Counted from the first letter of the stretch, positions 11,302-23,332 are shown. The stretch: 64,000 nt of DNA from Camellia lanceoleosa (GCA_025200525.1 CM045758.1:194220463-194284462), one strand, 5' to 3'. Translations and numbers: made by a program. The notes: generated from the sequence alone by a model not told the origin.

Positions 11302-11306
11302 ATAGG

Positions 11307-12109
11307 GGATGTACTCTCAAAACCTGTTTGGGAGAAAATAGGGGATGGACTCTATTGATAACTAAGTTGGTCGGAGTGTCTACGGTGAAAGTCCCGAAAT
11401 CCCAATTGCGTTTGCATAACGTGGATGAATTGAAGAATTGAATTGTTAATATGAGTTGTAGTCTCATTTGAAATTGAAGTGTTGAAGTGTTAATAATGTG
11501 AGTTGTAGTCTCATATTAATTGATCACGAATTGAAGTATTGAATTGTTAACATGAGTTGCAGTCTCATTATAAACTGTTTGGATGAATAGAGAACCATGT
11601 CTATGAATTGGTTTGGATAATAAAACGGAAAGGAGATTGGCATATAAATGTGAATATGAATGGGTTATGAAAGAGATGTACGTTTGTTTGTATGAGTTAA
11701 ATATTTATCAAATGCTAATATTTTAGTTATTGCTCATATTTGGTTTAGTATATCTCTGCTGGGCTTTGACTCATCCTATATGGGATATCATTTTCAGGTT
11801 CAGGTGATATGCCACCTCCAAGGACGTAGCTTGGGAGGCTTAGAGGCTGAAAGATCTTTTTGTTGTTATCTTTTTGTATTATATGTAAATCAAGCCAATG
11901 GCTTATTTTGTATAAAGAGTTAGAACTCTTCTCTTGTTGAACCCAAGTGTTGACTTGGAAAGTTGTAAGCCCGTAGGGTATTTACTTTTGTTGTCAACAT
12001 TTAATACTTTTGTAATGAATACTCTGGTAAATGGAAATATGCTTTATTCTCTTATATCTATGGATCTCATAAATGTTGTGTTTATATGTATTATTTTGAG
12101 GGCGTGACA
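11307..12109 (+). mobile_element. 3' LTR of the outer element, second part
   Basis: The outer LTR resumes after the ATAGG target-site copy at 11302-11306 and ends GAGGGCGTGACA at 12109. Content such as the polypyrimidine-flanked CAGGTTCAGGTGATATGCCA segment near 11795 and the terminal GTGACA are typical of chromovirus LTR 3' ends. Joining 269-1665 to this part restores one continuous LTR. Confidence 0.65.
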
Positions 12110-12283
12110 TGGCTTTTGCTACAAACCAAAAAAAGTTGCTAAAAGCCAACTTCCCAAAATAGCCCTGAATAATCACGCCGCATAGGTAGGGGCTCGAGCT
12201 GGCTCATGTCGGGCTTCGCAGGTTCCTGCCAAAATTTGGGTTGGTCTAGCCAAGCCCATGGCCCAGAAAATTAGGCCTAGGAC

Positions 12284-12577
12284 TAGGAGTATACAGGCAT
12301 TGGGCGGGTTGGTGAGCCTAGGCCTGGGCTCTGGCTTAGGTAGGGTTTGAACATTTTTATTTTTATTTTTTTTACCAAAATTTACACTGCGCCAGGCCTC
12401 CTGAGGGGCTTTGAGTGGGCCGATGAGTGGGGCCGAGTTTCAAAATGATGGCCCAGGCCGAGAATTCTGAGCTAGGCTCAGGCGCGAGTCTAACCAGGCA
12501 TAATCAAGCTAGGCCCGTCTTGAGCCGCGAGCGGGCTTCAGGCCACCCACAGGCCGCGGACTATTTTTACACTCCTA
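12284..12577. mobile_element. Degenerate hAT-like nonautonomous element
   Basis: The left end TAGGAGTATACAGGC and the inverted right end (TAGGAGTGTAAAAAT on the opposite strand) enclose a GGCCTGGGC-rich interior. This resembles the plant hAT derivatives rich in GGGCC motifs. No clear 8-bp target duplication was found. Similar GGCTCG-rich sequence just upstream (12188-12283) may be another fragment. Confidence 0.35.
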
Positions 12578-12821
12578 CTTTAATAGCAGTGGTTGAAATT
12601 AGTGCAAATTAAATAATAAATAATAATATTTACATAATTTTTTTTTTTCAAATTTTATTATACTTGGAAACAAAGGTTATGGGATCCATACAAATAAATA
12701 GATACGAGACTTCCTCTTTTTATGTCTAGTTATAGAAAAATATTGAAAGAAATTCATTTATGTACAAAAGTGCTACAAATAAACAAAATCAAATTACTCA
12801 ATAATGCATACATCTTTTTAT

Positions 12822-13067
12822 AACCTAGGGGTGGGTGACATTGTGGTTAAGGTTTGGGGTTTAAGCTCCAAGGTCACAAATTCAATTCCCCTCTCTCCTA
12901 AGCCAATCTCCTGTGCGAAGCACAGTTGGTTAGGAACTTGGACATCAAGTTGTCTAATCAGTGTGCGAGTCTTGACTTAAGTGGAGGTTGGGACAAGTTC
13001 CCAGGTTATAGTTTTCTCGCTCGGAACGGCTAACAGGACACCCTGGTGATTTCTGCAAGAGGCGCTG
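12822..13067 (+). mobile_element. tRNA-derived SINE with 14-bp target duplication
   Basis: The 246-bp element has a tRNA-like head with an A-box-like TTGTGGTTAAGG (about 12841-12852) and a B-box-like GGTCACAAATTCAATTCC (about 12872-12889), spaced as in a pol III promoter. It is flanked by an exact 14-bp direct repeat, ATACATCTTTTTAT, at 12808-12821 and 13068-13081. This pattern is diagnostic of a plant SINE insertion. The 3' end (GAGGCGCTG) is not poly-A. The parental tRNA cannot be assigned. Confidence 0.8.
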
Positions 13068-13389
13068 ATACATCTTTTTATTAGTGTGTATAATAACTTA
13101 TCTAACAAGGCACACAGGTACCCTCTGATTGATGAGCATTGAAAATCTCGAGTTACCAACAAAATTTGATTAATTAATTTTGTAAAGTAATTGGTAATGC
13201 GTCACTTTCTCGTAGAAGTTGCGAAAGATCGTGTAAATCAGATTCTAATGGAATCAGACGATTATATATTATGTTATTCAAATGCAAATGCGATCTATAA
13301 AGTACATTTCTTTAATTTCCATTTTGTAGGTTTTTGTAGAACATGATACTTGGTCCCTAAACAAACAGATTTAAAATATGGATAAATCC

Positions 13390-13541
13390 TGGGAGCTCGA
13401 GGGGGGTGTCCCCCGAACCCCCCGAATTGCTGTTTTCGGCAAAAAAAAAAAATTGCAAGCTAAGTTAAAAAAAAAAAAAAAAAAACAGTTTACTAAAAAT
13501 GGAAATTAGGGGGATTCGGGGGAAGGGATTTCGAGCTACCA
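13390..13541. mobile_element. Short MITE with imperfect terminal inverted repeats
   Basis: GGGAGCTCGA plus a G/C-run segment at the left is mirrored by a right end ending TCGAGCTACC, with CCCCCGAACCCCC against GGGGGATTCGGGGG inside. A-rich tracts lie in the middle. The target duplication is unclear. Confidence 0.45.
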
Positions 13542-14779
13542 ATCAAAATTGTTAAAATATATACATAAATAATTTTACAGTTTTACCCCTGAGATAATTT
13601 AGTAAATGCTTCCCTCGTTGGGTATATTATATATATGATCATGACTTGTATCTATCTTTTGCTCCCATACAGTACTAGTGGTACAACACAATTTGGTGCG
13701 GCAACAACCATTTTATTGAATAATTAATTAATCACACTATATTTTAATATATTTGAATTAACTTCTGAGGTAGTGACATCACGATGAGGTGTGTAACAGA
13801 GGAGGGAGAAATTAATCAAGTTAAAATACATCATATATTTTAACTAAAGATCAATATTTACCTATCAAAATAGAATTTGCATTGGTAAACCGGGATTGTG
13901 GTGGCAGTATTATATGAAAATGATTTGTTATAAGAGGACAACGCATGCTTAGCAAGAATAAAATCATTTTTGTAGGGTAGAGATCTAACACACTTATTAG
14001 CTTATTTTATACACTCTCTGGCACAAAGATTGCATATAATACATAAGCCTCAAGTAGTCCAAGAGAGATACACCATCCCATGTGCTCCATCAACCTTCCT
14101 ACAATTTTAAATAAAAGAAAAAGAAATAAAATATAACAAGCTAGGGTTTGTAGGAATAATGGATAGTTAAAGCCTAACACAGATTGTTTAAGAAGAAATG
14201 GATAGGGATTCTTTGCTTCATTGTTTATGCTTAGAATAAATAAAGCTATATCATTAGTTAAAGGCACTTGAGAAGGCCATCAATTGATTCAAAAAGTTCT
14301 TTATACAATTTGTTGTTTGATTTGAGATTGGTGAGAACATGATCTATGCAAGTATACATGCTATGTTAATTAGATGAGTTAGCATTTTTACAATTATTAG
14401 TTTAAAGATCAATTCCTTTGTAGTGTATCATATTCTTATGTTTGAATTGACCCAAGATTATGATAAGAGTGACAAAATCGTATCGAGTTTATAATTTTGT
14501 CAATTAATCTAAGCCTCTCCTTAATCACTTATTTTGTATCCCACCTCGCTCTTGTGATTCAATAGTCTCCATATGCAGGGATGCCATGTTTGGGTGTACT
14601 ATTAATCCATACTTGGATTTTCTTGGTGAAATATGAGATTATGTATTTTGTTGGATTATTGATCCAATCTCAAAACTATATCCCCCCAAAACCTGATCAT
14701 AATGCGAAAAAAGAGCATTTGATCAGAAGTATATCAATTATAAATATTATGACATATTCAATGCCCCCAAACAAATACA
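13542..14779. other. AT-rich intergenic sequence, nothing recognised
   Basis: No gene, repeat array or transposon end could be supported. Short ORFs here have no recognisable domain and look like chance. Confidence 0.6.
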
Positions 14780-14880
14780 GTAGGAGAAAAGATTCACAAA
14801 CGTGGACAGAGTTGAACCCTGACCTCTCATTTCTCAATAAAGTGCATTGACTCTTTAACTAACGGGTTAATCACATTGAT
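14780..14880 (-). mobile_element. Possible SINE head (tRNA-like A and B boxes)
   Basis: On the minus strand, CGTTAGTTAAAGAGTC (A-box-like) is followed about 25 bp later by AGGTCAGGGTTCAACTCT (B-box-like), an order and spacing expected of a tRNA-derived SINE. The body and tail toward 14580 are not defined, and no target duplication was found. Confidence 0.4.
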
Positions 14881-15414
14881 TAATTAAGAGCACATCTAGA
14901 CATATAGACATGTAATTATCACCCTCAAAATCAAAATAGTGGCACATCTCTCTCCATCATAAGGTGTGGGTGTATATATGTATTCATATAGATATGTTGA
15001 TAGCCCAGCCCTCTATAGCAGTTGGGAGGCAGCAGAGATTTTTAAAGCAAAAGTTGTAAAAAGTAAAGAAGCATTCCTCCACCTCCACCCGTGTGTTGAT
15101 CGCTACTTTTGAGTACTACTAGTTGATCATCTTCCTAGCCTAATCTAAAGCTGTAGATAGGTATAACCAAAAGTGTGAATTTGAGTTAAAGGTTGAAAAT
15201 GAGAATATCTCTACTCTTTCATGAACCCACTTTATAGTTGTGTGTGATACAATACACGATGGAATAAAGTGTGGTTTTAGGCGTTGTAAATATTTGATCT
15301 CTTCTGCTTTTAGAAGGGTGTGTCCTTGAACATATCCCGTGTGGTTCACGGTACAGAAAAAGAAGATGCTAAGTTAAAAGGCCAAGGAAAGCTCCATCTG
15401 ATGAAAAAATTTAA
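14881..15414. other. AT-rich intergenic sequence, nothing recognised
   Basis: No supported gene or transposon boundary. Confidence 0.6.
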
Positions 15415-15756
15415 GATAAATTACAAATGCATCCCTGAGATTTGATTAAAATACGAATTGTCTTATGTGATTTTGAAAATTACATTCCACCCCTAAGGTT
15501 TCTAATTTCATAACAAATCATCCTTTTTATTAATAAATCATCAAGTCAATTAACAGTTTTTAATGATGTTAAAAATATGTTTCAATTAATAATTTAGATA
15601 ATTTTATTATTGTATATGAGAGCAATTATGAATTTTATTTTTTTAGTTAATTCTGTTAAGTAAAAAATTCTAATAAGGGATATTTGTAATTTTTCAAATC
15701 ACAAGGGACAATCTGTATTTTAAACAAAACTCAAGGAATATATTTATAATTTACCC
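15415..15756. mobile_element. MITE with about 25-bp terminal inverted repeats
   Basis: The left end GATAAATTACAAATGCATCC and the right end, which reads GGGTAAATTATAAATATATT on the opposite strand, are imperfect inverted repeats. Internal sequences are also roughly palindromic. Flanks AAAAAATTTAAG and AAAAAATTAAG suggest a duplicated target of about 9-11 bp, as made by Mutator-like elements. This is inference from ends only. Confidence 0.55.
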
Positions 15757-16006
15757 AAAAAATTAAGAATGTAGAAATTGATCAAAGACAACTCTCTTAC
15801 ATAAGTTAAGTCTGACATTACCGATTTTGGGTTTGTTTGACATGTCCCTTGGAGTTAAAATAGCCATATAAGATAAAATAAGTTATTTTAGTTAAATAGG
15901 ACAACATGTTACGTCCAATCCATAATTATTTCATTTTTTCTCTTATAAAAGTCAAAAAGTCAAAAAGCTGAAAAACCTATCACAAATGAGACTTTTTAGC
16001 CCCAGA

Positions 16007-16243
16007 CTAGGCCTCATTTGGGAACAGGCTAATTTAGTAACTTTTTGGCTATTTAGCTAAAAAGGTAGGTAAAAAAAACTTGTATGTTTGGGATGATTTT
16101 TTTGGCTAATTACGAAAAGATGTACAAAAAGTAGAGAGAAAAGAGAATCTTTCACTTTTTGGTATGAGTTGTTGACTTTTTGACTAATTTAGTAACTTTT
16201 TGGCTAATTGGCTAAAAAGGTAAGTCCCTAAACGGAGCTTAAA
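16007..16243. mobile_element. MITE with GGCCTCATTTGGGA-type ends
   Basis: The left end AGGCCTCATTTGGGAAC pairs with a right end reading AAGCTCCGTTTAGGGAC on the opposite strand. The interior repeats ACTTTTTGGCTAA-type motifs. It sits within a longer, also partly palindromic, AAAGTCAAAAAG-flanked block (15950-16280), suggesting nested MITEs. Confidence 0.45.
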
Positions 16244-16315
16244 ATAGTCAAAAAGTCAACCCATCCCAAATGGGCTTTTTATAATTTACATTCAAGTATA
16301 AGAACAAATATTTAG

Positions 16316-16786
16316 GTAGCGTTTGGTAGAGTTTTTTAAATATGATTTGATAATAGAGTTGTATTTTGAGTTTGAAAGTTTTAGAATTATGATTTGAGTG
16401 TGAAAAATTTGTTTGGTTATGAGTTTTGAAAAAAGTTTTGGGTTTTTAAAATTAAAAAGTTATTTAATTAAAAAATTTACAATTCATAATCAAACACACA
16501 ATCTAAAATTCTATTGAAAACTCATATAAAAATTTAAAAAATTTAAAAAATATTTATTATTTGCAATATAAAAATAATAAGTGTCCATGAAGAAGAAGAA
16601 AGAAAAAAAAAATTGAACAACTGTTAGGTCAATCAAATTTCAGGACTCGACGGATTAGCTAAATTTTTCTAAGCTGGAAAAGAGTTTTTAAAAATAGATA
16701 TGAAATTATAATTTAAAAACTCAAAATAAACACTATACTTGAATAAGCAAGTAAAAATATGTTTGGAACACATACCAAACATAGCT
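16316..16786. mobile_element. MITE with GTAGCGTTTGGTA ends
   Basis: The left end GTAGCGTTTGGTAGAG pairs with the right end TACCAAACATAGCT (inverted AGCTATGTTTGGTA). The 470-bp interior is AT-rich and noncoding. No clear target duplication, so the superfamily is uncertain. Confidence 0.45.
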
Positions 16787-16811
16787 TTGATATTTCCACA
16801 ATCTATTCATA

Positions 16812-17063
16812 GGCCCTATTTGGTAGAGCTGTGGGAAAGTGCTTATAGTTTATGCCTAAACAGCTTATAGCTTATAACTATGAACATAAGCTGATTTTTG
16901 ACTTATAAATTAAGCATCTCCTGCCCTACTCAAAGAATAAGCTGATTTCTGACTTTCAAAAAGCTATAAACTATAAGCTATAAGCTAAACCAAACACATC
17001 AAAATAGCTTAAAATAAACTGAAAGCTGAAATAAGTAATTTTTAAGCTGTACCAAACAGGGCC
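16812..17063. mobile_element. PIF/Harbinger-like MITE
   Basis: The 252-bp element has ends GGCCCTATTTGGTAGAGCT and AGCTGTACCAAACAGGGCC, near-perfect inverted repeats of 19 bp, and ATA on both sides (16809-16811, 17064-17066). The interior (GCTTATAGTTTAT, AGCTTATAGCTTATAA) resembles the terminus at 59620-59800 next to a Harbinger transposase pseudogene, which links it to that superfamily. Confidence 0.6.
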
Positions 17064-17397
17064 ATATTATTGTGTTTATAATTTATTTTCTGGAAATGTA
17101 TATATATACACGCGGCAACTTGAATGCATTCACACTTCGTAGGGGGGTAGGTTTCATGCCTTTAAAAGAAAGTTGAAGTGTGTGGGTAGCTCTCCTTCGA
17201 CAGTCTTGTTGGCCCATTTTATCAAATGGGAAAGTTTTAATTAACAAAATATGAATAAAATTTGGGAACCAACAACCGTCAAAAATATTTTTGAATCTAA
17301 AAAAAAAAAAAATTCAAAAATATAAATTTGGAGGATTGTGGTGCTTGTATTATGCTAGTTGCTGGTATGATATTTGATAAAAGATTCAATAGGCTTT
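17064..17397. other. AT-rich sequence, nothing recognised
   Basis: No coding or structural signal could be supported. Confidence 0.5.
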
Positions 17398-17630
17398 TTT
17401 TTTTTTTTTTTTTTTTGGGATAAGTAAAGAAATTTTATTAGAAAAGTATTGAGACGATGTAAAAAATACAAAAACAAACCTAACTGCTAACAACAAACAT
17501 AAACCAAAATAACACTAAATAGCAAGACAAAGACAGTAAATAGCAAGACAAAGAGCAAACAAAACAACTATTAAAGCAAATCTTCTACAAAATTAACAAA
17601 AGTCAAAATATTCAGGTCTACGATCCTAAT
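17398..17630 (-). mobile_element. LINE 3' tail with poly-A
   Basis: The minus strand ends CTAATAAAATTTCTTTACTTATC followed by an A run (plus-strand T run at about 17395-17416), a 3' end commonly seen in plant L1-type LINEs. No ORF2 is attached. It could be the displaced tail of the LINE at 24525-38260, which lacks its 3' end, but this is speculative. Confidence 0.5.
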
Positions 17631-17788
17631 TTTCTTAAGTCATTATTTATTATTGCTATTATTACTTTATTTTTTTTTTTGACTTTATTAATTGTGTCGA
17701 TACATAGAATTTAATGTGATATTTCATTAATTTAATGTGTTAGTTAATTATATATAATTAATCTGAATATTTTTATATAGATATATAG

Positions 17789-18244
17789 TAGCATATCACC
17801 CGTGTAATGCATGGATTGTGTTTACAATTGTCTATATATGTGAATTGTGATTTTTAAATGTTTTTTTTTAAATATCTTTTTTTTTCCTTTTTTATATTAT
17901 ATTAAAGTTTAATATTTTGATAATAATCATATGTATTGGACTTTTCAAGAAATTTTTTTTATACTTGTTCTTAATGCATTAAAGTGTTATTATGAGGGAT
18001 AATAATCATATGTGTTGGGACTTTTCAAGGAATTCATATGTGTTGGATTTCAAAGATTTTTTTTATGCTTGTTCTTAATGCATTAAAGTATTATTATGAG
18101 GGTAAGACTTGGGAGTTGAGAGAAGTTAATAAATGATAAGATTTTTTTTTTTAAATAAAAAAATTAGGAAATTTAGATTGGGAGATTGGAGCTCCCACAA
18201 AGCTTGGGGTTAAAAACTCCCTTTTGCTTAATATATAGTATAGA
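17789..18244 (-). mobile_element. Possible nonautonomous Helitron
   Basis: On the minus strand the segment begins TCTATACTATATATTAAG after an A-rich flank, and ends near a short hairpin-like ATCCATGCATTACACGGGT followed by GCTAC. Helitrons start with TC and end with a hairpin plus CTRR; here the final base does not fit CTRR, so the end may be mutated. Confidence 0.35.
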
Positions 18245-18451
18245 TAAAATATTTATATATGTTGTATTTAGGTTGTATTTATAAATTATAATATAATGAT
18301 AAATGTCAATTAGGTTATAGCATTAAGGTTCACTAAGATAAAAGAGAGATAGGAGCAGAAGCCACAAAAAAAGAAAAAAAGAAAAGCAGAAGGGTGCTCT
18401 ATGCGCGGGAGAAAGTCGAGAGAGAGAAAAAAAAAAGAGATGGCGTGAAGA

Positions 18452-19291
18452 TAGGAATGGCAACAGGGCAGGGTGGGGCCGGAGAGCAACCTCCCTGTCC
18501 CCGATCTCCGAAACTACAAACTTCCTCGTCCCCGACGGGGAACCCCTCACCCTCCCGGCCCCTCTCTCAACGGGGATCGGGTTTCCCCGACCTCGGAAAA
18601 TCCCCGTAACTATCTCTCTCTGTTTAGCTTATCATCATCAACAACATCATCGATCATTAACACCAACATCATCGATCATCAAAAACATCATTTTCATCAA
18701 CAAAAACATTATCAACGATAACATCATCATCAAAAAAAAAAAAAAAAAAAGACAGATCTGGCGAGAAGGAGGAGCCGATGGATCTTCTCAGATTTTCTCA
18801 GATCTGACGGTGGCCTGCGGAGAAAGATGGCCGCGAGAGGCGATGTGAGGAAGTCGCGAGAGGCGACGGAGGAGGAGAAGGAAGCGACGGAGAGGCGACA
18901 ATGGCCTGGAGGAGGAGGAGGCGGTGGTGGCCTGGAGAAGGAAGAGCCGACTACGTAGCGTCTGTAGAGAGAAGAGAGTGAGAGAGAGAAAAGAGAGAGA
19001 GAGAGTGAGTGAGAGAAGAGAGACAGATCAGAGATAATATAGATCAAAGATATATAATAGATTAGAGGGAGGACGGTTTTATTTCGGGAAGAAACGAGGC
19101 GGGGAACGGGGCCAGGGACGGGCCGGGTCCGGGGTTGTGAAAGTGATCCCCGTCCTCGGCCCGAATTTGATCGGGGATTCAATTTTAAATACCATCTCCG
19201 GCCGGTCGGGGGTATTTTTTGAGAAAAAACCACTCTTATCAGGGACGGGGGGTTGGGCCCTCGTCGGGCCGGTTTCAATTTGTCATCCCTA
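18452..19291. mobile_element. hAT-like nonautonomous element (840 bp)
   Basis: The left end TAGGAATGGCAACAGG and the right end (TAGGGATGACAAATTG on the opposite strand) are imperfect inverted repeats. The flanks CGTGAAGA (18444-18451) and CGTGGAGA (19292-19299) form an 8-bp target duplication with one mismatch, as expected for hAT. The subterminal regions are rich in GGGGACGGG/CCCCGTC motifs. The interior has GA-rich repeats and no transposase. A 182-codon minus-strand ORF is low-complexity and probably meaningless. Confidence 0.7.
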
Positions 19292-19299
19292 CGTGGAGA

Positions 19300-20125
19300 A
19301 AAGAAGAAAAAAAGGGTTAGGGTTTTGTTTTGGTGATTTTATTACTTTTTTAAATAATTTTTAGATCTTTAAAAAAATATTATGAGTATAAAATTCACTT
19401 TTTTTGATTTATATTTAATTTGTTATTTTTATTTATTTGATGTTGTTTTGATTTTGTATTTGCATGTTTATGATGGATTAATTTCATTATTTGGTTAGAT
19501 GTGCATGTAAGATTTAGGATTTTTATATGTTTTTATTTTATGATTGTAATCACACTCATGGATATATGAAATTAAAATAAATTTAGAACACATAAATAAA
19601 TTCCTTACACTCTACCATGACTCCATGGATTATTGTTTTATTTGAGTGTTAGTGAGAAAGAATGTATATAAAAAAAGAGTAAGGATTATGAGATTTATTT
19701 GAATGCCTTAGGCTTGGGATTGTTATGTTTATTCTCATGAGTAGATGAGAGATTGTCTATATATATATATATTGTTGCCTCGTTTTCAGGAATAGATGAG
19801 TGCTTTGATTTACGTGCATATGTATATACTAACCATCCAAGAAATGTGGGTCAAACTCGGGACGATTTCCCCGTACAAGTTTGTATTCGGAGCGGTATTA
19901 GGTATACGGGAGGCACATGGGATATATGTGTAGGTCGGAAGTGAAGGACCGAAGTGGTGGAATTAAGGTACAAAGAATTAAATATGAACTTATTGGTATA
20001 GTTTGAATTACTTTGATTTGTACATCTCGAAAAATGGTAAACAACCTTGATGAATTATGAAATTTGGGCAGATACATGTATACTTAATTTTAGATAACTT
20101 TTATATTTTAACTTTTCACTAAAAA
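19300..20125 (+). mobile_element. Unassigned AT-rich sequence, perhaps the left part of a disrupted LTR
   Basis: It contains a GGGTTAGGGTTTTG segment (19314-19327) and a TGGGTCAAACTCGGGACG segment near 19846. It borders the solo LTR at 20126. It may belong to the same LTR as 23338-24524, but no TG start or matching partner was found. Confidence 0.25.
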
Positions 20126-23100
20126 TGCCACGCCCCAAACTTGCCCCTAAAAGTTTGGGCATGACCTACACATAAACGGACGCATAACCTGGTATACATA
20201 TCACATGGGGCTTGAACGGAAGCATTTACCAATATAAATTAACATAAATAAAAGAACTGCATCCATTGAGAGACCACTATCATGCCAGGATCCCAGACAG
20301 AACATAAGGCAAATAAACATACAGTGACGTGCATCAGAGAATTAGCTATGTACATATATATATATATACAGACTCAGCCCTTAGAATTGGGCGTAAAACA
20401 ACATGGACATGCAAAGGAATTATATATACATCAGCCTTAAACAGACAATCAGAGTGTAAAATCAAAAGCTTAGCAAAAAGAGCTGCCTTCACTTAAGTGC
20501 CTAGACACTATGAGGTTGACAAAAGAGGCACGGATGCCATGGGTTAAAACTGACCTCCAGGTGGAGTGCCTATAGAAACAGACATAACACAAAGTGAGTC
20601 AAGTTCAGTGAACAGTAGTACATAAACAATTTAAAGATTTACTTAACTTACTTACAGTGTACACATTCATCTAATTACATAAGTAAATGCAAAAATCCTG
20701 TGGTTAGTTTGATTCTGTACACATTTCAGAACAGTCTTGTCGGTTCATAACTTCACAGATTGGCCCTTGGCCTGATGGGTTCACACATTCACAAATTAGC
20801 CCTTGGCTTAACGTAGATGCATAACTTCACAAATTGGCCCTCAGCCTTTGAGATTCATAGTTTCACAAGTTACAGATTCATACTTCATAAGTTGGCCCTC
20901 GGCCTCATAATTTCAGAATTCACAAGTTGACCCTCAGCCTCATAAGTTCACAAATTCACAAAGTGGCCCTCGGCCTCATAAGTTCACAAATTATACCTTT
21001 CATATCTTCACAAATTATATCTTTCATAATTTCACAAATTGTATCTTTCATAACTTCACAAATTGTATCTTTCATAACTTCACATAACCAGGTGACCCAT
21101 AAAGGGACCAAATTGGCTTTAAGCCCAGTTCTTGTATGTATGGACTCAAGAGGTGGCTCGTACGGATTTTAGAGGTGGTTCGCATTGCAGCACTTAGTTC
21201 CGTACAGCACTTTGTTCCATACTAGGAATCAATAGTTCTTGAAAACTGAACAATTCATATTATGTCATAGCATAAACGAAGTGAATAAGCGAAACGAGAA
21301 TAATGCAGTTCATACAAATACCGTTCACAATGGTGCACATAAATTTCCTTTATGATTCATTACATGTAGCCATAGTCATCTTACATTATAACAAAGCATT
21401 AATAATAATTATTTACGAAACACATGTGTTGTTCTGATTACTATTCATGGGGATAGAACAATTCACACCATAACGTGAGTCATATAACAATGTTATTGAT
21501 ATTCAATTCTTTGACGTATAAGGCAACCCATGGTTCTGTTTGATTTTCATTTCGTTAATCCATTCTAGGCAGATGTCTATGTCATAAAACATGTATCGAA
21601 CTAAATAAGGCTGTAGGAGCCCAGGATAGGACGTTCAAAATATCATGTTCCCATTAAGCGGGGTTTATATTCATAATCCCTTCTTGCCAACCAATTGCAT
21701 AATATTAATAATTCTTGTGCGGAGTTATAGGTAATTTATAGGTTATTACACATTAAGGATAACCATTAATCATAACCAGAATGTAGAGTAGTTTCAGAGT
21801 CATACCGAAGTACACATAATCTTTCAATGTTCTCAACAATCCCTAAACAACATAAATGCTTACAAAGAACAGTGCATTAACAATAAGAATTATTAACGGT
21901 AAGTAAACGTACGATTACAGTACTATTACTCACGGTGATCGGTTCCCGGTGGTAATGGTACAATGTCCTCGTCTCGATCTACAATCACAGTGCACAACAC
22001 ATAATATGAGGTTATACTCAATCCTTTACTTATTCTCTTTGATCGTTCAATCAATTAGTCATGGTGGTACCAAGCTCATTATTCTTTAATAAGTTGTAAT
22101 CTATGTCTTAGAAAACAGGAGAAATCGATGGGAAATGGTTTAGGTGAAGAAATGGTACAAAACTAATTGACATAACGTGAATAGTCATCACTAATTGGGC
22201 ATAACTATTTCTGTATTTATAATTTGGGAGTAAGACCAACGCCATTGGAAATTAGACTTTTGGGGCTTGATTTTAGGCTCAAGAATTACTCAAAACGAAG
22301 TCCGGATGAAAAATATATGCTTATTCAAAGTTAGTAGGCGGTTGTCTCTGCTGCGTCTTGAGAGAACAATACCGACGTGCCTGGACGATTCTTGATCCGA
22401 AAATGGCTGAAAGTTTGGGACTTCTCATTTTCAAAATCAAACCTTAATTACATGTAAATCAAAGCCCAAAACCCTTTAATACATGACCAATTTCACATTA
22501 TTATTCTTCATTAAACACCATAATCTCAAAATAAACAAATTTAATGATTTTAATTCTTCAATCAAGGAATTCTTAGAAAATCAAGGTTCATGGGTTCAAA
22601 GCTTCCTTTATTATCATGATTTCATGAAATTAATGTCTTAAACACAAGGATTCAAGATAATTGATCTTACCTTAGTTCACTCTTTGATTTTCTCATGGTT
22701 CTCTTTAATTTCTCCAAGCTTCCATGGTTGCTCTCCTTCTTCTCTCCAATTTCTTCAAGCCACCCTCAAACTCTCAACAATGGTGAACCCTCTCTCTCTC
22801 ACTCTCTTTTGGCTCTCATTCTGACGGGTCTTCCCCTCTCTTTTTAGATATTTTGAGCTCCCAAAAGATAAGTCCTCCTCTTATAACTCATATACACCCA
22901 TATGATTAACTATATAAACTTTATCACAAATACGGAGGGCCAAACATGCCCTTACGAATCGCACAAAATTAAATTTCAATTAAACTTTCCAGATGACTCT
23001 AAAAATTATGATGATCATAAATATGCCACCTGTTCCGATTTCTGAAGTCTCTAAGGCCTTCAATTTGCAGTACCAAGTTAACCACCCAACACACATTAAC

Positions 23101-23332
23101 GAGCCAGACAAATTAGATTTCCAATTAAGTTTCCCAAATAGTTCTAAAAATTTCCATTAACACATCCAAGTCCTCAATTGTGATTTCTGAACCCATAAAG
23201 GTCGGTAATTTCAATTTTAAAGCCGTGGCTCAACAAATAATGCTTCAATTCCAAAGGATATAATTAAATTAAAACACCTCAGCTCATAGTTAAATACAAA
23301 TGATTTCTTCTCCACATTTTGGGGTCATTACA
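20126..23332 (-). mobile_element. Solo LTR of a Ty3/gypsy element (3207 bp)
   Basis: Starts TGCCACGCCCCAAAC and ends GGGGTCATTACA, with a 5-bp AAAAA target duplication at 20121-20125 and 23333-23337. The end sequences match chromovirus LTRs read on the minus strand. No internal coding region remains, so recombination between the two LTRs probably deleted the rest. Because the target is homopolymeric, the duplication alone is weak evidence. Confidence 0.75.
20720..21090. repeat. Two interspersed short repeats inside the solo LTR
   Basis: TTGGCCCTCGGCCTCATAAG-type units (GGCCCTNGGCCT core, about seven copies, 20760-20980) give way to a roughly 24-bp unit containing TTCACAAATTGTATCTTTCA (four copies, about 20990-21085). 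A comparable GGCCTAAGGCCG array occurs in the LTR at 29937-32160. Confidence 0.7.

Noticed and set aside
14780..14880. A tRNA gene
   Set aside because: A- and B-box-like motifs are present, but the cloverleaf arms do not pair; a SINE head is more likely.
18730..19278. A 182-codon minus-strand ORF with RPPPPPPPPGHC-like stretches
   Set aside because: It lies wholly inside the hAT-like element, is low-complexity and has no domain.
20720..21090. Spaced repeats that superficially resemble a CRISPR array
   Set aside because: Repeats are degenerate and spacers are themselves repetitive, and the context is a plant LTR; no cas genes are present.
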